NCBI GenBank assembly: GCA_004296955.1
Contig: SCVB01000042.1
Location: 1 to 64,000, forward strand
Length of the DNA: 64,000 nucleotides
DNA from: Brevundimonas sp.
Lineage (GTDB): Bacteria > Pseudomonadota > Alphaproteobacteria > Caulobacterales > Caulobacteraceae
Direction: 5' to 3'
Each line of letters starts with the position of its first letter. Position 1 is the first letter of the stretch. Shown piece after piece: positions 47,533 to 57,033 of this stretch. The notes beneath the pieces were generated by a model. The model was not told the DNA's origin. It worked only from the letters and a program-made list of their open reading frames with translations, and did no database searches. The position numbers and the translations under genes are program-made.

Positions 47533-48882
47533 TTGGGTGAACGACGATATTTCGGCACGGACGGCATTCGCGGCCGCGCCAACACCCATCCGATGACGCC
47601 GGAAGTCGCCCTGCGCGTGGGTCTCGCGGCGGGCCGCCTCTTCATGTCGTCCGACGAGCGCCGGCATCTCGTGGTCATCGGCAAGGACACTCGCCTGTCC
47701 GGCTATATGATCGAGCCGGCGCTGGTGGCGGGCTTCTCCTCGGCCGGCATGGACGTGCGCACCTTCGGCCCCCTGCCGACGCCCGGCGTGGCCATGATGA
47801 CCCGTTCGATGCGCGCCGACATCGGGGTGATGATCTCGGCCTCGCACAACTCCTACCTCGACAACGGCATCAAGCTGTTCGGCCCGGACGGCTACAAGCT
47901 GTCGGACGAGGTCGAGCTGAAGATCGAAGCGCTGATGGACCAGGCGCTCGACGCCGACCTGGCGCCGCCGGACGCACTTGGCCGGGTCAAGCGGATCGAC
48001 GACGCCCAGGCCCGCTATGTCGAGATCGCCAAGGCCAGCTTCCCCAAGGGCCTGAGCCTGCAGGGCCTGCGCGTCGCCATCGACTGCGCCAACGGCGCCG
48101 GCTACCGGGTCGCCCCGACCACCCTCTATGAACTGGGCGCCGAGGTCTGCGCCGTGGGCGTCGAGCCCAACGGGCTGAACATCAACGCCGACTGCGGCTC
48201 GACCCATCCCGAGACCCTGGCCGAGGCGGTCAAACGCTACCGGGCCGACATCGGCATCGCGCTCGACGGCGACGCGGACCGGGTCATCATCTGCGACGAA
48301 AGGGGCCAGGTCGTCGACGGCGACCAGATCATGGCCCTGGTGGCCCTGGACTGGGCCAAACGCGGCCTGCTGAAGGGCGGCGGCGTGGTCGCCACCGTCA
48401 TGTCCAACCTGGGACTGGAGCGCCGCCTGAACGCCGAGGGCCTGACGCTGGAGCGGACAAAGGTCGGCGACCGCTATGTCATGGAGCGGATGCGCGCGGG
48501 CGGCTTCAACCTCGGCGGCGAACAGTCCGGCCACATCATCCTGCACGACCACGCCACCACCGGCGACGGCCTGATGTCGGCCCTGCAGGTTCTCGCGGTG
48601 CTGGTCGAAAGTGGCAAGCCGATGAGCGAACTGGCCAAACAGTTCGACACCGTGCCGCAGAAGCTGGAAAACGTCCGATATGCCTCGGGCAAGCCGCTCC
48701 AGACCGCGGGCGTCAAGGCCGCCATCGCCGAGGCCGAGGCGCGGCTCGCCGGCGTCGGCCGTCTGCTGGTCCGGCCCTCGGGCACCGAGAAGCTGATCCG
48801 GGTCATGGCCGAAGGCGATGATGCGAAACTGGTCAAGTCGGTGGTGGCGGACGTGGTCGCCGCGGTGAAGGCGGCGGGCTAA
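47533..48882 (+). CDS. glmM: phosphoglucosamine mutase
   Basis: Protein of 449 residues starting at TTG 47533 (AAGGAC upstream), which places [13 protein letters not shown] at the family start. The phosphoserine is S104 in [15 protein letters not shown], metal is bound by LDGDADRVI, and the sugar loop is [10 protein letters not shown]; the C-terminal [14 protein letters not shown] binds phosphate. It converts glucosamine-6-P to glucosamine-1-P. Its stop overlaps the arsR-like stop on the other strand. Confidence 0.97.
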   Translation: MGERRYFGTDGIRGRANTHPMTPEVALRVGLAAGRLFMSSDERRHLVVIGKDTRLSGYMIEPALVAGFSSAGMDVRTFGPLPTPGVAMMTRSMRADIGVMISASHNSYLDNGIKLFGPDGYKLSDEVELKIEALMDQALDADLAPPDALGRVKRIDDAQARYVEIAKASFPKGLSLQGLRVAIDCANGAGYRVAPTTLYELGAEVCAVGVEPNGLNINADCGSTHPETLAEAVKRYRADIGIALDGDADRVIICDERGQVVDGDQIMALVALDWAKRGLLKGGGVVATVMSNLGLERRLNAEGLTLERTKVGDRYVMERMRAGGFNLGGEQSGHIILHDHATTGDGLMSALQVLAVLVESGKPMSELAKQFDTVPQKLENVRYASGKPLQTAGVKAAIAEAEARLAGVGRLLVRPSGTEKLIRVMAEGDDAKLVKSVVADVVAAVKAAG

Positions 48883-49202
48883 CCCTCCACCCGGCCCTTC
48901 AGGTCCGCCAGCATGGCGACCGCGCCGCGGGCATAGGGCGCGATCCAGCGGTCGTGCACGGCCTTGATCGGCATGGCGTTGAGGTGGTTCCAGCGCTCGC
49001 GCCCCTCGCGCCGGACGATGATCAGACCCGCCGTTTCAAGGACTTTCAGGTGCTGCATCACCGTGCAGCGGTCCAGCGCGCGCTCCGCCTCGCACAGCTG
49101 GCCCGTGGTGCGCGGCCCGTCCTTCATCGCATCCAGAAGTCGCCGGCGAATCGGGTTGGCCAGGGCCCTGAAGACGCCATCGAGATCGTCGTCGTTTGAC
49201 AT
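48879..49202 (-). CDS. ArsR family transcriptional regulator
   Basis: Protein of 107 residues with the ArsR winged helix: [49 protein letters not shown] and [17 protein letters not shown]. No metal-binding CxC cluster in helix alpha-3, so not a classic metal sensor. It is divergent from an SRPBCC gene, a pairing common for this regulator subtype. A perfect palindrome overlaps its own ATG, and no Shine-Dalgarno precedes it, so the mRNA may be leaderless and self-repressed. Confidence 0.9.
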   Translation of the reverse strand: MSNDDDLDGVFRALANPIRRRLLDAMKDGPRTTGQLCEAERALDRCTVMQHLKVLETAGLIIVRREGRERWNHLNAMPIKAVHDRWIAPYARGAVAMLADLKGRVEG

Positions 49203-49220
49203 GTTATGTTTCTATAACAT
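49201..49220. promoter_or_regulatory. operator palindrome for ArsR-type regulator
   Basis: ATGTTAT (49201-49207) and ATAACAT (49214-49220) are perfect 7-bp arms around GTTTCT. The site overlaps the start codon of the regulator and lies 33 bp upstream of the SRPBCC start, in an AT-rich patch that also holds the likely -10 elements. Best candidate for the regulator's binding site controlling both genes. Confidence 0.75.
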
Positions 49221-49252
49221 ATAAACCTCGCCGGCAACCATGGAGAGGAACA

Positions 49253-49732
49253 GTGGAGCTGAAATTCGAGGTCTCGACCCGCATCGCGCGGCCGGTCCAT
49301 GAAGTGTTCGAGGCGGTCGCCGATCCGGCGAAGCTGTCGGCCTATTTCACCACCGGCGGCGCCGTCGGACGGCTCGAGACCGGCGCGACGGTCCAGTGGG
49401 AGTTCGCCGACTTCCCGGGCCCCTTTCCGGTGGAGGTCGTCGAGGTGGTTCAGGACGAACGCATCGTTCTGCGCTGGGAGGCCAACGAGGGCGTCCCCGA
49501 AGGCGCCGATCCGGTCGTGGACGCGGGCTATATGACGACGGTCACCATGACCTTCCAGCCTCTGGACGACGGCGCCCGAACCCTGGTCCGGATCGCCGAG
49601 GAGGGCTGGCGGGAGACCCCGACGGGTCTCAAGGCCTCCTACGGCAATTGCATGGGCTGGTCGCAGATGCTGTCGGCGCTGAAGGCCAGCGTCGAATACG
49701 GCATCAATCTCAGAACCGGCGCCTACCGCTAG
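49253..49732 (+). CDS. SRPBCC/AHSA1 domain protein
   Basis: Protein of 159 residues with the START-like helix-grip fold of the AHSA1 group: FEVSTRIARPVHEVFEAVADP at the N-terminus, LETGATVQWEF, VLRWEAN and the long C-terminal helix GWSQMLSALKASVEYG. GTG 49253 follows GGAGAGGAA. It is controlled with the divergent arsR-type gene through a shared palindrome. Members bind hydrophobic ligands; the ligand is unknown. Confidence 0.88.
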   Translation: MELKFEVSTRIARPVHEVFEAVADPAKLSAYFTTGGAVGRLETGATVQWEFADFPGPFPVEVVEVVQDERIVLRWEANEGVPEGADPVVDAGYMTTVTMTFQPLDDGARTLVRIAEEGWRETPTGLKASYGNCMGWSQMLSALKASVEYGINLRTGAYR

Positions 49733-49762
49733 AGGGCACAGCCGCCCGGCCTCAACTCAACG

Positions 49763-50842
49763 ATGGAACCCGTCGCCGGACCGGCGCAGTCTGCCCCCAT
49801 GATTCCCGTCCGCCTGTCCGGCGCCCTGTCCCTGATCCCCGGCCTGGTCGCCTGTGTCGCGGTCGCCCTGGCCGCTGTCGCGGTCCAGACGTTGGAGCTG
49901 CGGCTGTTCGGGCGGGGCTGGATCGACGCCATCGTCCTGGCCATCCTGATCGGGGCGGCGATCCGCAGCGTCTGGACCCCGCCTGCGGGCCTGCGCCCCG
50001 GCGTCGAGTTCAGCGGCCGCACCCTGCTGGAGATCGCCGTGGTCCTGCTCGGCGCCTCGGTCAGCGCCGCAACCGTGATCGCCATCGGACCGGGCCTGCT
50101 GGCCGGCACGGCGGCGGTCGTCGTCCTGGCCCTGGCGGTCAGCTACGGTGTCGGACGGCTGCTGCGCCTGCCGCACCGGATGGCGGTGCTGATCGCCTGC
50201 GGCAACGCCGTCTGCGGCAATTCCGCCATCGCCGCCGTCGCGCCCGTGATTGACGCCGACGCCCGGGACGTCTCGGCCGCCATCGCCTTCACCGCCGTCC
50301 TCGGCGTGGCGGTGGTCCTGCTGCTGCCCCTGCTGGGGGCCGCCCTGCAGATGACCGACGTGCGCTATGGCGTGCTGGCGGGCCTGACCGTCTACGCCGT
50401 ACCCCAGGTGCTGGCCGCGACCATGCCGGTGGGGGCCGTGGCGACCCAGGCCGGGACGCTGGTCAAGCTGGTGCGCGTGCTGATGCTGGGGCCGGTCTGT
50501 CTGTTTCTGGCCGTGACCACCGCCCTCGGCCGCGGACCCGCCGGCGAGGCTGCGGCCGCGCCGCCGCGGCTGCGGCTGGGTCAGCTGGTTCCGTGGTTCA
50601 TCATCGGCTTCCTGCTGATGATGGGGGCGCGGTCTCTGGACCTGATCCCGGCCGCCGCCCTGCCGCTCATGGGCGAGACCGCCAAGGTCCTGACCGTCCT
50701 GTCGATGGCCGCCCTTGGACTCAGCACCGACGCGCGGGCGGTGGCCCGCTCGGGCGTGCGCATCGCCGCCGTGGTCATCCTGTCCCTGCTGGCCCTGCTG
50801 GCCCTTGCGCTGGGCCTGATCGGGCTGCTCGCCCTGATCTGA
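49763..50842 (+). CDS. YeiH/UPF0324 family membrane protein
   Basis: Protein of 359 residues with about ten membrane helices. It carries the YeiH landmarks GVEFSGRTLLEIAVVLLGASVS, CGNAVCGNSAIAAVAPVI and VKLVRVLMLGPV, ending in MAALGLSTD. The family is annotated as putative sulfate/sulfonate exporters without firm proof. ATG 49763 gives a 12-residue polar arm; ATG 49799 is an alternative. Transport of sulfur compounds is inferred only from the family name. Confidence 0.88.
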   Translation: MEPVAGPAQSAPMIPVRLSGALSLIPGLVACVAVALAAVAVQTLELRLFGRGWIDAIVLAILIGAAIRSVWTPPAGLRPGVEFSGRTLLEIAVVLLGASVSAATVIAIGPGLLAGTAAVVVLALAVSYGVGRLLRLPHRMAVLIACGNAVCGNSAIAAVAPVIDADARDVSAAIAFTAVLGVAVVLLLPLLGAALQMTDVRYGVLAGLTVYAVPQVLAATMPVGAVATQAGTLVKLVRVLMLGPVCLFLAVTTALGRGPAGEAAAAPPRLRLGQLVPWFIIGFLLMMGARSLDLIPAAALPLMGETAKVLTVLSMAALGLSTDARAVARSGVRIAAVVILSLLALLALALGLIGLLALI

Positions 50843-50848
50843 GCGCGG

Positions 50849-52348
50849 TCAGAGTTCCTGGTTATAGGCGCCGATCTCGGGGTATTTCGCCAGCCGCGGC
50901 TTCACCTCTTCGCGGAACAGCGCCTTCATGTCGGCGTCGGAGCGCATGCTTTCGACCACCACCACCAGCTCCGGCTTGTTCGACGAGGCGCGCACCAGCA
51001 CCCACGACCCGTCCTCAAGATGCACCCGCACCCCGTTGACGGTGATGGCCTCGACGATCTTCCGCCCGAGGATCGAGCCGCCGGCGTCGGCGAGGGCCTG
51101 GTATTCGGCCACGATCCGCTCCAGCACCTCATACTTCAGCTCGTCGTCGCAATGCGGCGACATGGTCATGGAGGTCCAGGCGTCGGGCAGGGCGCCCTTC
51201 AACTGCGACAGGGTCTTGCCGGGATTGCGGTCCAGCATGGCCAGGATGGCGCCGGCGGCGACGATGCCGTCGTCATAGCCGCGTCCGATCGGGGCGTTGA
51301 AGAAGAAATGGCCCGACTTCTCGAACCCGGCCAGGGCCCCCAGTTCGGCGGTCTTGCGCTTGATATAGCTGTGGCCGGTCTTCCAGTAGACGACGTCCGC
51401 GCCGTTCGACTTCAGCACCTCGTCGGTCTTGTACAGGCCGGTCGATTTCACATCGACGACGAAGGTGGCGTTCGGGTGCAGGGCCGACAGGTCCCGGCCC
51501 AGCATCAGGCCGATCTTGTCGGCGTAGATCTCCTCCCCCGTATCATCGACCACGCCGCAGCGGTCCCCGTCGCCGTCGAAGCCGAGGGCCAGCTCGGCCC
51601 CCGTCTCGCGCACTCGGGCCGCCATCTGCATCAGCATGGCGTGATCTTCGGGGTTCGGATTGTATTTTGGGAAGGTCCAGTCGAGGTCCGTGTCCATCTC
51701 GATGACCTCGGCCCCCATCCGGCGCAGGGCCTCGGGGGCGAAGGCGCCGGCGGTGCCGTTGCCGCAGGCGGCCACCACCTTGATCGGCCGGCTCAGCTTC
51801 ACCTTGGCGGTGATCTCTTCCAGATAGCGTTCGCGGAAATCCTCGACCCGGGTCAGGACCCCGCCCGGACGGGCTACGCCCGCGCCGTTCAGGACGATGT
51901 CCTTCAGCCGGCCGATCTCGTCGGGGCCGAAGGTCAGGGGCGGATTGGCCCCCATCTTGACCCCGGTCCAGCCGTTCTCGTTATGGCTGGCGGTGACCAT
52001 GGCCACGCACGGCGCGTCCAGCGCGAACTGGGCGAAATAGGCGGTCGGCGACAGGGCCAGGCCGATGTCCAGCACCTCCATCCCGCCTTCCAGCAGGCCG
52101 AGGATCAGCGCCTGCTTCACGCTCAGCGAATAGGAGCGGAAGTCGTGGCCGACGACGATCCGCGGCGTCTGCCCGATCTCGTGGACATAGGTGGCGAGGC
52201 CCAGGCCCAGGGCCTGGATGCCCAGCAGATTGATCTCCTTCTCCAGGATCCAGCGCGCGTCGTACTCGCGGAACCCCGTCGCCTTGACCAGCGGCGTGGT
52301 CTCATACTCGGCCGTGTTGGGGCGCAGGTCGGAGCGGGGCTTTTGCAT
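50849..52348 (-). CDS. phosphomannomutase/phosphoglucomutase
   Basis: Protein of 499 residues of the alpha-D-phosphohexomutase superfamily. Active Ser121 is in MVTASHNENGWTG, Mg binding in FDGDGDRCGVVDD, the sugar loop in GFEKSGHFFF and the phosphate site in RASSNKPELVVVVES (Ser-Ser-Asn-Lys instead of the usual RPSGTEP). The longer form with the ANPPLTFG insertion is typical of alphaproteobacterial ManB/Pgm. It interconverts hexose 1- and 6-phosphates for envelope sugars. ATG 52348 follows AAGG. Confidence 0.92.
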   Translation of the reverse strand: MQKPRSDLRPNTAEYETTPLVKATGFREYDARWILEKEINLLGIQALGLGLATYVHEIGQTPRIVVGHDFRSYSLSVKQALILGLLEGGMEVLDIGLALSPTAYFAQFALDAPCVAMVTASHNENGWTGVKMGANPPLTFGPDEIGRLKDIVLNGAGVARPGGVLTRVEDFRERYLEEITAKVKLSRPIKVVAACGNGTAGAFAPEALRRMGAEVIEMDTDLDWTFPKYNPNPEDHAMLMQMAARVRETGAELALGFDGDGDRCGVVDDTGEEIYADKIGLMLGRDLSALHPNATFVVDVKSTGLYKTDEVLKSNGADVVYWKTGHSYIKRKTAELGALAGFEKSGHFFFNAPIGRGYDDGIVAAGAILAMLDRNPGKTLSQLKGALPDAWTSMTMSPHCDDELKYEVLERIVAEYQALADAGGSILGRKIVEAITVNGVRVHLEDGSWVLVRASSNKPELVVVVESMRSDADMKALFREEVKPRLAKYPEIGAYNQEL

Positions 52349-52510
52349 CGGGAGCCTTGGGTGGAGAGGTTGTGGCTTGGCTATAGGGCGCCGGGGGCCG
52401 TGCGGACAACAACGCCCCGCCGGCCGCAAGGCTGCGCCGGATCGCCGGAAGCTCGTCTTGACCCGCGTCGCCGCCGGTCCTACCCCCAACCAGGCTGACC
52501 GGAGACCTGA

Positions 52511-53236
52511 ATGCCCCGCCTGATCCTGCTGCGCCACGGCCAGAGCCAGTGGAACCTGGACAACCGCTTCACCGGCTGGGTCGATGTCGACCTCACCGCC
52601 GAGGGCGAGGCCCAGGCGCGACGCGCCGGCGAACAGATCGCCGCCGCCGGATTCCGGCCTGCGGCCATGTTCACCTCGGTGCTGAAGCGGGCGACCCGGA
52701 CCGGGGCCCTGGCCCTCGAGTCCGCCGGCCTGCGCGATGTGCCGGTGGTCAACGACTGGCGGCTGAACGAGCGCCACTACGGCGGCCTCACCGGCCTGAA
52801 CAAGGCCGAGACGGCCGCGACCCACGGCGAGGACCAGGTGAAGATCTGGCGGCGCAGCTATGACATCCCGCCGCCGCCGCTGGCCCCGGGCGGAGAGTGG
52901 GATTTCGCCGGCGACGCCCGCTACGCCGGCCAGGCCATCCCCGACACCGAAAGCCTCAAGACCACCCTCGACCGCGTCCTGCCCTACTGGAACACGGCCA
53001 TCGCCCCCCGCCTCGAGGCCGGCGAGGATGTGCTGATCGCCGCCCACGGCAACTCCCTGCGCGCCATCGTCAAACATCTGTTCGCCGTGCCGGACGACCG
53101 GATCGTCGGCGTCGAAATCCCGACCGGCAATCCGCTCGAGATCGACCTCGACGCCGGCCTGCGCCCTGTCGCCGCCCGCTACCTGGACACGGCGCGGGCG
53201 GCCGAGCTGCCGCCGCTGCCGGGAGCCGCCGCATGA
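52511..53236 (+). CDS. gpmA: 2,3-BPG-dependent phosphoglycerate mutase
   Basis: Protein of 241 residues of the histidine phosphatase superfamily. The phosphohistidine is in [18 protein letters not shown], the second His in [15 protein letters not shown] and the Glu in [18 protein letters not shown] precedes ATG. It interconverts 3- and 2-phosphoglycerate in glycolysis. Its TGA overlaps the ATG of the RibD-like gene by four bases (ATGA). Confidence 0.97.
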   Translation: MPRLILLRHGQSQWNLDNRFTGWVDVDLTAEGEAQARRAGEQIAAAGFRPAAMFTSVLKRATRTGALALESAGLRDVPVVNDWRLNERHYGGLTGLNKAETAATHGEDQVKIWRRSYDIPPPPLAPGGEWDFAGDARYAGQAIPDTESLKTTLDRVLPYWNTAIAPRLEAGEDVLIAAHGNSLRAIVKHLFAVPDDRIVGVEIPTGNPLEIDLDAGLRPVAARYLDTARAAELPPLPGAAA

Positions 53237-53871
53237 CCACCGCGCAGCAGGCCTCGGACGACATCCGCTTCATGGGCCGGGCCATCGCCCTGGCCAAGTC
53301 GCGCATGGGCCAGACCTGGCCGAATCCGGCGGTCGGCTGCGTCATCGTCAAGGACGGCGAGGTGGTCGCCGAGGCCGCCACCGCCCCGGGCGGCCGTCCC
53401 CACGCCGAGGAACAGGCCGCGCCCGCCGCCGGCGACCAGGCGCGCGGCGCCACCGCCTATGTGACCATGGAGCCCTGCGGCGCCCGCTCCTCGGGCCGGA
53501 CCTCCTGCTCTCATTTCCTCATGGACGCCGGCGTCAGCCGCGTCGTGGTGGCCGCTGTCGATCCCTCGCCCTTCGCCTCGGGCCGCGGCGTCGAACGGCT
53601 CGGCAAGGCCGGGCTGGTGGTCGAGACCGGCCTGCTCGCGGCCGAGGCGGCGGTCCTCTACGAAGGCTATCTGCACCGGGTCGAAACCGGCCGGCCGATG
53701 GTCCGCGTCAGCGCAGACGGCGCCGGCTTCGACGCCCGCTTCGCCGCTTCGGCCAAGGCCGATCTGACCACCGAGCTGAAGCGTCTGGGCGAGGCCGGCT
53801 ACACCCGCGTCTGGGTCAGCCCCGGCGAACTGGCCGACGCCCTCGCCGAACAGGGCCTTCTGACCCACTAA
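53233..53871 (+). CDS. RibD-like deaminase with truncated reductase part
   Basis: Protein of 212 residues. Residues 10-150 match the RibD cytidine-deaminase-like domain, with zinc ligands H57 (RPHAEEQA, with E59), C82 (EPCG) and C92 (SCSHF). Full RibD is about 360 residues with an NADPH reductase domain; here only its first stretch ([18 protein letters not shown]) and about 60 further residues remain. It could perform only the deamination in riboflavin synthesis or a different deamination. It is coupled to gpmA by a four-base overlap and is not near other rib genes. Confidence 0.82.
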   Translation: MTTAQQASDDIRFMGRAIALAKSRMGQTWPNPAVGCVIVKDGEVVAEAATAPGGRPHAEEQAAPAAGDQARGATAYVTMEPCGARSSGRTSCSHFLMDAGVSRVVVAAVDPSPFASGRGVERLGKAGLVVETGLLAAEAAVLYEGYLHRVETGRPMVRVSADGAGFDARFAASAKADLTTELKRLGEAGYTRVWVSPGELADALAEQGLLTH

Positions 53872-53924
53872 TCACCGGCTCCCCACACACGCTTCCTTAA
53901 GCGGAGGCGTGCCATATCGGGATC

Positions 53925-55199
53925 ATGTCGGGGAACACCGCCCACACCGTCGCCAGAAGGCGCATCGATCAGGCCGAGCTGGACGCCATCTGCGCCCGGC
54001 ACGACCGCCTGTGGCAGGCCAAGCCGGGCGGAGCCCGCGCCGTCTTCGCCTGGATGGATCTGTCCGGCCTTTCGCTGAGGGGCCGCAACCTCGCCGACGC
54101 CGATTTCGCCGCCGCCTGCCTGATCGGCGCCGACCTGTCCGGCGCCCGGCTGGACAACGCCACCTTCTTCGGCGCGGACATGCAGGACTGCCTGCTGGTC
54201 GAGGCCAGCCTGCGCCGCGCCGACCTCCGCGGCGCCTGCCTGCGCGGGGCCGATCTGACCGGGGCCGACCTGTTCGAGGCGGACCTGCGCGAGGGAACCA
54301 TCGCCGCCGCCGACGCCCGGCTGGGCTTCAGGATCGTCGAGGCCAAGACCCGCAACGACACCCAGGCCCAGGGCGCCTGTCTCGCCGGTGCCAACCTCGA
54401 ACGCTCCAAACTGACCGGGATCGTCGCCGTCGCCGCCGACTTCTCCGACGCCATCATGAAGGACTGCAAGATGGTCCGGGCCAATCTGAAACAGGCCAGT
54501 TTCCGCGGCGCCGACCTCGCCGGGGCGGACCTGTCGGGGGCCGACCTGTCCGGCGCCGATATGCGCGACGCCATCCTGGTCGGGGTCAAGGTCGCCATGT
54601 GGCGAACCGACGGAGCCAATATGGCCGGGGCCCTGACCGACGAACGGTCCTCGGGCAGCCCGGTCGGCAAGATGCCCGCCGCCGAAATGCTCGCCGAGCA
54701 CGCCCAGTGGTGCGAAAGCGGCGGCGCCGAGGGTCGCCCCTCGGTCTTCGACGGCGTCGACCTGCGCGCCCTGCGCTCGATCCACGGCTACAACCTGACC
54801 GCCCTGTCGGCCCGCGGCGCCGTCTTCTACGGCCTCGACATGGAGGGGGTGCAGCTGCAGGGCGCCCATCTGGAGGACGCCGACCTGCGCTCCGTCAATC
54901 TCAAGGGCGCCGACCTGCGCGGGGCCCGACTGGCCCGCGCCCGGCTCAACGGCGCCGACCTGCGCGGCGCCCAACTGGGGCCGCTGCTGATCTCGGCCGA
55001 TCGCCTTCTGCCGGCCGATCTTGCCGGGGCCTGCCTGCGCGGCGCCGACCTGTCGGGCGCGGACCTCAAACGGGCCGTTCTCGCCGGAGCCGATCTCAGC
55101 CGGGCCGTGCTCTTCGGCGCCTGCCTGCGCGAGGCCGACCTGACCGGCGCCGTCACCCGGGGCGCGCGCGGCCTCGAGCCCCTGGACGCCGTGGCATGA
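53925..55199 (+). CDS. pentapeptide-repeat protein, first paralogue
   Basis: Protein of 424 residues made of two right-handed quadrilateral beta-helix blocks (about 45-210 and 295-415) of A(D/N)LxG repeats, for example LIGADLSGARLDNATFFGAD and RGACLRGADLTGADLFEAD. An alpha-helical head (QAELDAICARHDRLWQAKPGG) and a linker containing AQWCESGGAEGRPSVFDG interrupt them. It shares this head and linker with the next gene. Pentapeptide proteins such as MfpA/Qnr mimic DNA, but no such role is shown here. The stop overlaps the next ATG by four bases. Confidence 0.9.
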   Translation: MSGNTAHTVARRRIDQAELDAICARHDRLWQAKPGGARAVFAWMDLSGLSLRGRNLADADFAAACLIGADLSGARLDNATFFGADMQDCLLVEASLRRADLRGACLRGADLTGADLFEADLREGTIAAADARLGFRIVEAKTRNDTQAQGACLAGANLERSKLTGIVAVAADFSDAIMKDCKMVRANLKQASFRGADLAGADLSGADLSGADMRDAILVGVKVAMWRTDGANMAGALTDERSSGSPVGKMPAAEMLAEHAQWCESGGAEGRPSVFDGVDLRALRSIHGYNLTALSARGAVFYGLDMEGVQLQGAHLEDADLRSVNLKGADLRGARLARARLNGADLRGAQLGPLLISADRLLPADLAGACLRGADLSGADLKRAVLAGADLSRAVLFGACLREADLTGAVTRGARGLEPLDAVA

Positions 55200-56428
55200 C
55201 CTTCGTACGCCGACGTCTGTCCCAGGGGGACCTGGACCTGTTCATCGCCGCGCACGAGCGCCTCGTCGAGGGACGCCCCGGCGGCCGCCGCCTGGCGCTG
55301 AAATTCGTCGACCTCAACGGTCTGGACCTCTCCGGCCGCAATCTGGCCGAGGCCGATTTCACCGGCTGCGCCCTTGAGAACGCCCGCCTGGTCGGGGCGC
55401 GGATGAACGGGGCCGTGCTGTTCTGCGCCGACCTGCGGGGCGCGGACTTCACCGGCGCCCAGCTGGTGCGCGCCGACCTGCGCGGTGCCTGTTTGCGCGG
55501 CGCCAGCCTGATGAACGCCGACCTGACCCGCGCGGACTTCCGCGAGGGCGTCATCGCCATCCCCCATGCGACCAAGGGGCTGGCGGCGGTCAAGCACGAG
55601 ACCCGGCAGGGCATCGCCGACGGCGCCACCTTCGCCGGAGCCACGCTCGACGGCGGCCATTTCGACGGCATCAACGCCTTCAAGGCGGACTTCTCCGACT
55701 GTTCGATGCGCGGCGCCATGCTGACCGGCGCCAACCTGAAGGACGCCAATCTGACCGGGGCCATGCTGGAGAACGCCTCGGTGGACGGCTGCAACCTGGA
55801 GGGCGCGCGCCTGATCGGGGCCATCCTGACCGGGGTCGCCTTCGAACGGGCCACGACCAGCCGCGCCGACATGACCGGCGTGCTTCGCGGCCCCAGCGAC
55901 GACGCGCGATCGCGCGCCGAGGGCCTGGCGGAACGGGCGCTGGACGCCAACGCCTGGGCCGAGAGCGGCGGCGTGCTCGGCCAGCCCGCCGTCTTCGACG
56001 GCGAGGACCTGCGTCCGCTCGGCGACCGGCTGAAGAACCTCAAACTGCCCGGCCTGAGCGGTCGCCACGCCTGCCTGGCGGGCATGGACCTGCGCGGCGT
56101 CGGGTTGCAGGGCGCGGGCCTCGAGGGCGCCGACCTGCGCGGCTGCGACCTGCGCGGCGCCGATCTGCGCGGCGTGCGGCTCAACGGGGCCCTGCTCAAC
56201 AAGGCCGATCTTCGCGGCGCCAATCTCGGCGCCCTCGCCATCGGCAAGGACCGGTCGATGCCGGTCATGCTGGTCGAGGCCAGCCTGCGCTTCACCCGGC
56301 TGGAAGGGGCGCTGCTGGACGGGGCGCGGCTGGACGGCGCCGATGTCGCCGGCGCCCGCATCGATGCAACGGCGCTGTCGGACGACCAGCGCGAGTCCCT
56401 GCGCCGCCCGGTCGCCGCCGCCGCCTGA
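55196..56428 (+). CDS. pentapeptide-repeat protein, second paralogue
   Basis: Protein of 410 residues with the same plan as the preceding gene: head LSQGDLDLFIAAHERLVEGRPGG, pentapeptide block (about 38-215), linker with ANAWAESGGVLGQPAVFDGED, and a second block (about 290-385; LRGCDLRGADLRGVRLNGA). The head, linker and block order match the upstream paralogue, so a tandem duplication is likely. ATG 55196 overlaps the previous stop (ATGA). A terminator follows at 56445. Confidence 0.9.
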   Translation: MTFVRRRLSQGDLDLFIAAHERLVEGRPGGRRLALKFVDLNGLDLSGRNLAEADFTGCALENARLVGARMNGAVLFCADLRGADFTGAQLVRADLRGACLRGASLMNADLTRADFREGVIAIPHATKGLAAVKHETRQGIADGATFAGATLDGGHFDGINAFKADFSDCSMRGAMLTGANLKDANLTGAMLENASVDGCNLEGARLIGAILTGVAFERATTSRADMTGVLRGPSDDARSRAEGLAERALDANAWAESGGVLGQPAVFDGEDLRPLGDRLKNLKLPGLSGRHACLAGMDLRGVGLQGAGLEGADLRGCDLRGADLRGVRLNGALLNKADLRGANLGALAIGKDRSMPVMLVEASLRFTRLEGALLDGARLDGADVAGARIDATALSDDQRESLRRPVAAAA

Positions 56429-56441
56429 CGCCGGACAGCAG

Positions 56442-56469
56442 AAAGGGACGGCGCGAACGCCGTCCCTTC
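56442..56469. terminator. bidirectional terminator
   Basis: GGGACGGCG (56445-56453) pairs with CGCCGTCCC (56458-56466) around CGAA, with AAA and TTCC flanks. It lies between the convergent pentapeptide-repeat and hsp20 genes. Confidence 0.85.
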
Positions 56470-56493
56470 CCGTCTTCAGACTGTGCCTGAGAC

Positions 56494-56973
56494 TCAGGCC
56501 GCCTTGGACGTCTTGCCCTCGATCAGCGGCTTGCCGGAGGCGGCCGGAACGCCGATCTCGATACGGCGCGGCTTCAGGGCCTCGGGCAGTTCGCGGGCCA
56601 GTTCGATGGACAGCAGTCCATCGGCCAGCTCGGCGTTCTTCACCACCACATAGTCGGCCAGCTGGAAGCGGCGCTCGAAGTCGCGCTCGGCCAGGCCCCG
56701 GTGTAGATAGGTCCGGCCGGCGCCGGCGTCGTCATTGGCCGTCTTGCGGCCGGCGACGGTGAGCAGGTTCTCCTTGACCTCCAGGGTCAGTTCGTCGGGC
56801 TTGAAGCCGGCGACCGCGATCTCGATCCGGTAGGCGTTCTCGCCCGTGGTCTCGATGTTGTAGGGCGGCCAGCCGTTCTCCTGACTGGTGCGCGCGGCGC
56901 TTTCCAGCAGGCCGGCCAGACGGTCGAAGCCGACGGCGGAACGGTACAGCGGGGTGAAATCATAGGTACGCAT
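56494..56973 (-). CDS. small heat-shock protein Hsp20/IbpA
   Basis: Protein of 159 residues: the IbpA-type start MRTYDFTPLYRSAVGFDRL, alpha-crystallin domain (about 38-135) with YRIEIAVAGFKPDELTL and LLTVAGRK, and GLAERDFERRFQL. ATP-independent holdase that binds unfolding proteins. The AGGAGG ribosome site can pair with CCTTGCT upstream, a ROSE-type thermometer. A terminator shared with the pentapeptide gene lies downstream. Confidence 0.95.
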   Translation of the reverse strand: MRTYDFTPLYRSAVGFDRLAGLLESAARTSQENGWPPYNIETTGENAYRIEIAVAGFKPDELTLEVKENLLTVAGRKTANDDAGAGRTYLHRGLAERDFERRFQLADYVVVKNAELADGLLSIELARELPEALKPRRIEIGVPAASGKPLIEGKTSKAA

Positions 56974-57033
56974 GGGTCATCCTCCTGGGGATCAGCAAGG
57001 TTGAACCGTCCCAGCGTTTTTGGCCCGGGACGG
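56974..57033 (-). promoter_or_regulatory. ROSE-like RNA thermometer upstream of hsp20
   Basis: In the transcript, CCUUGCU (complement of 56994-57000) can pair with the Shine-Dalgarno AGGAGG (complement of 56981-56986) around a 7-nt loop, with a bulged G in UUGCU, the signature of ROSE elements in alphaproteobacterial hsp20 leaders. A second stem, CCGUCCC/GGGACGG (57006-57012 with 57027-57033), lies just upstream. Melting on heat would free the ribosome site. Confidence 0.75.
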
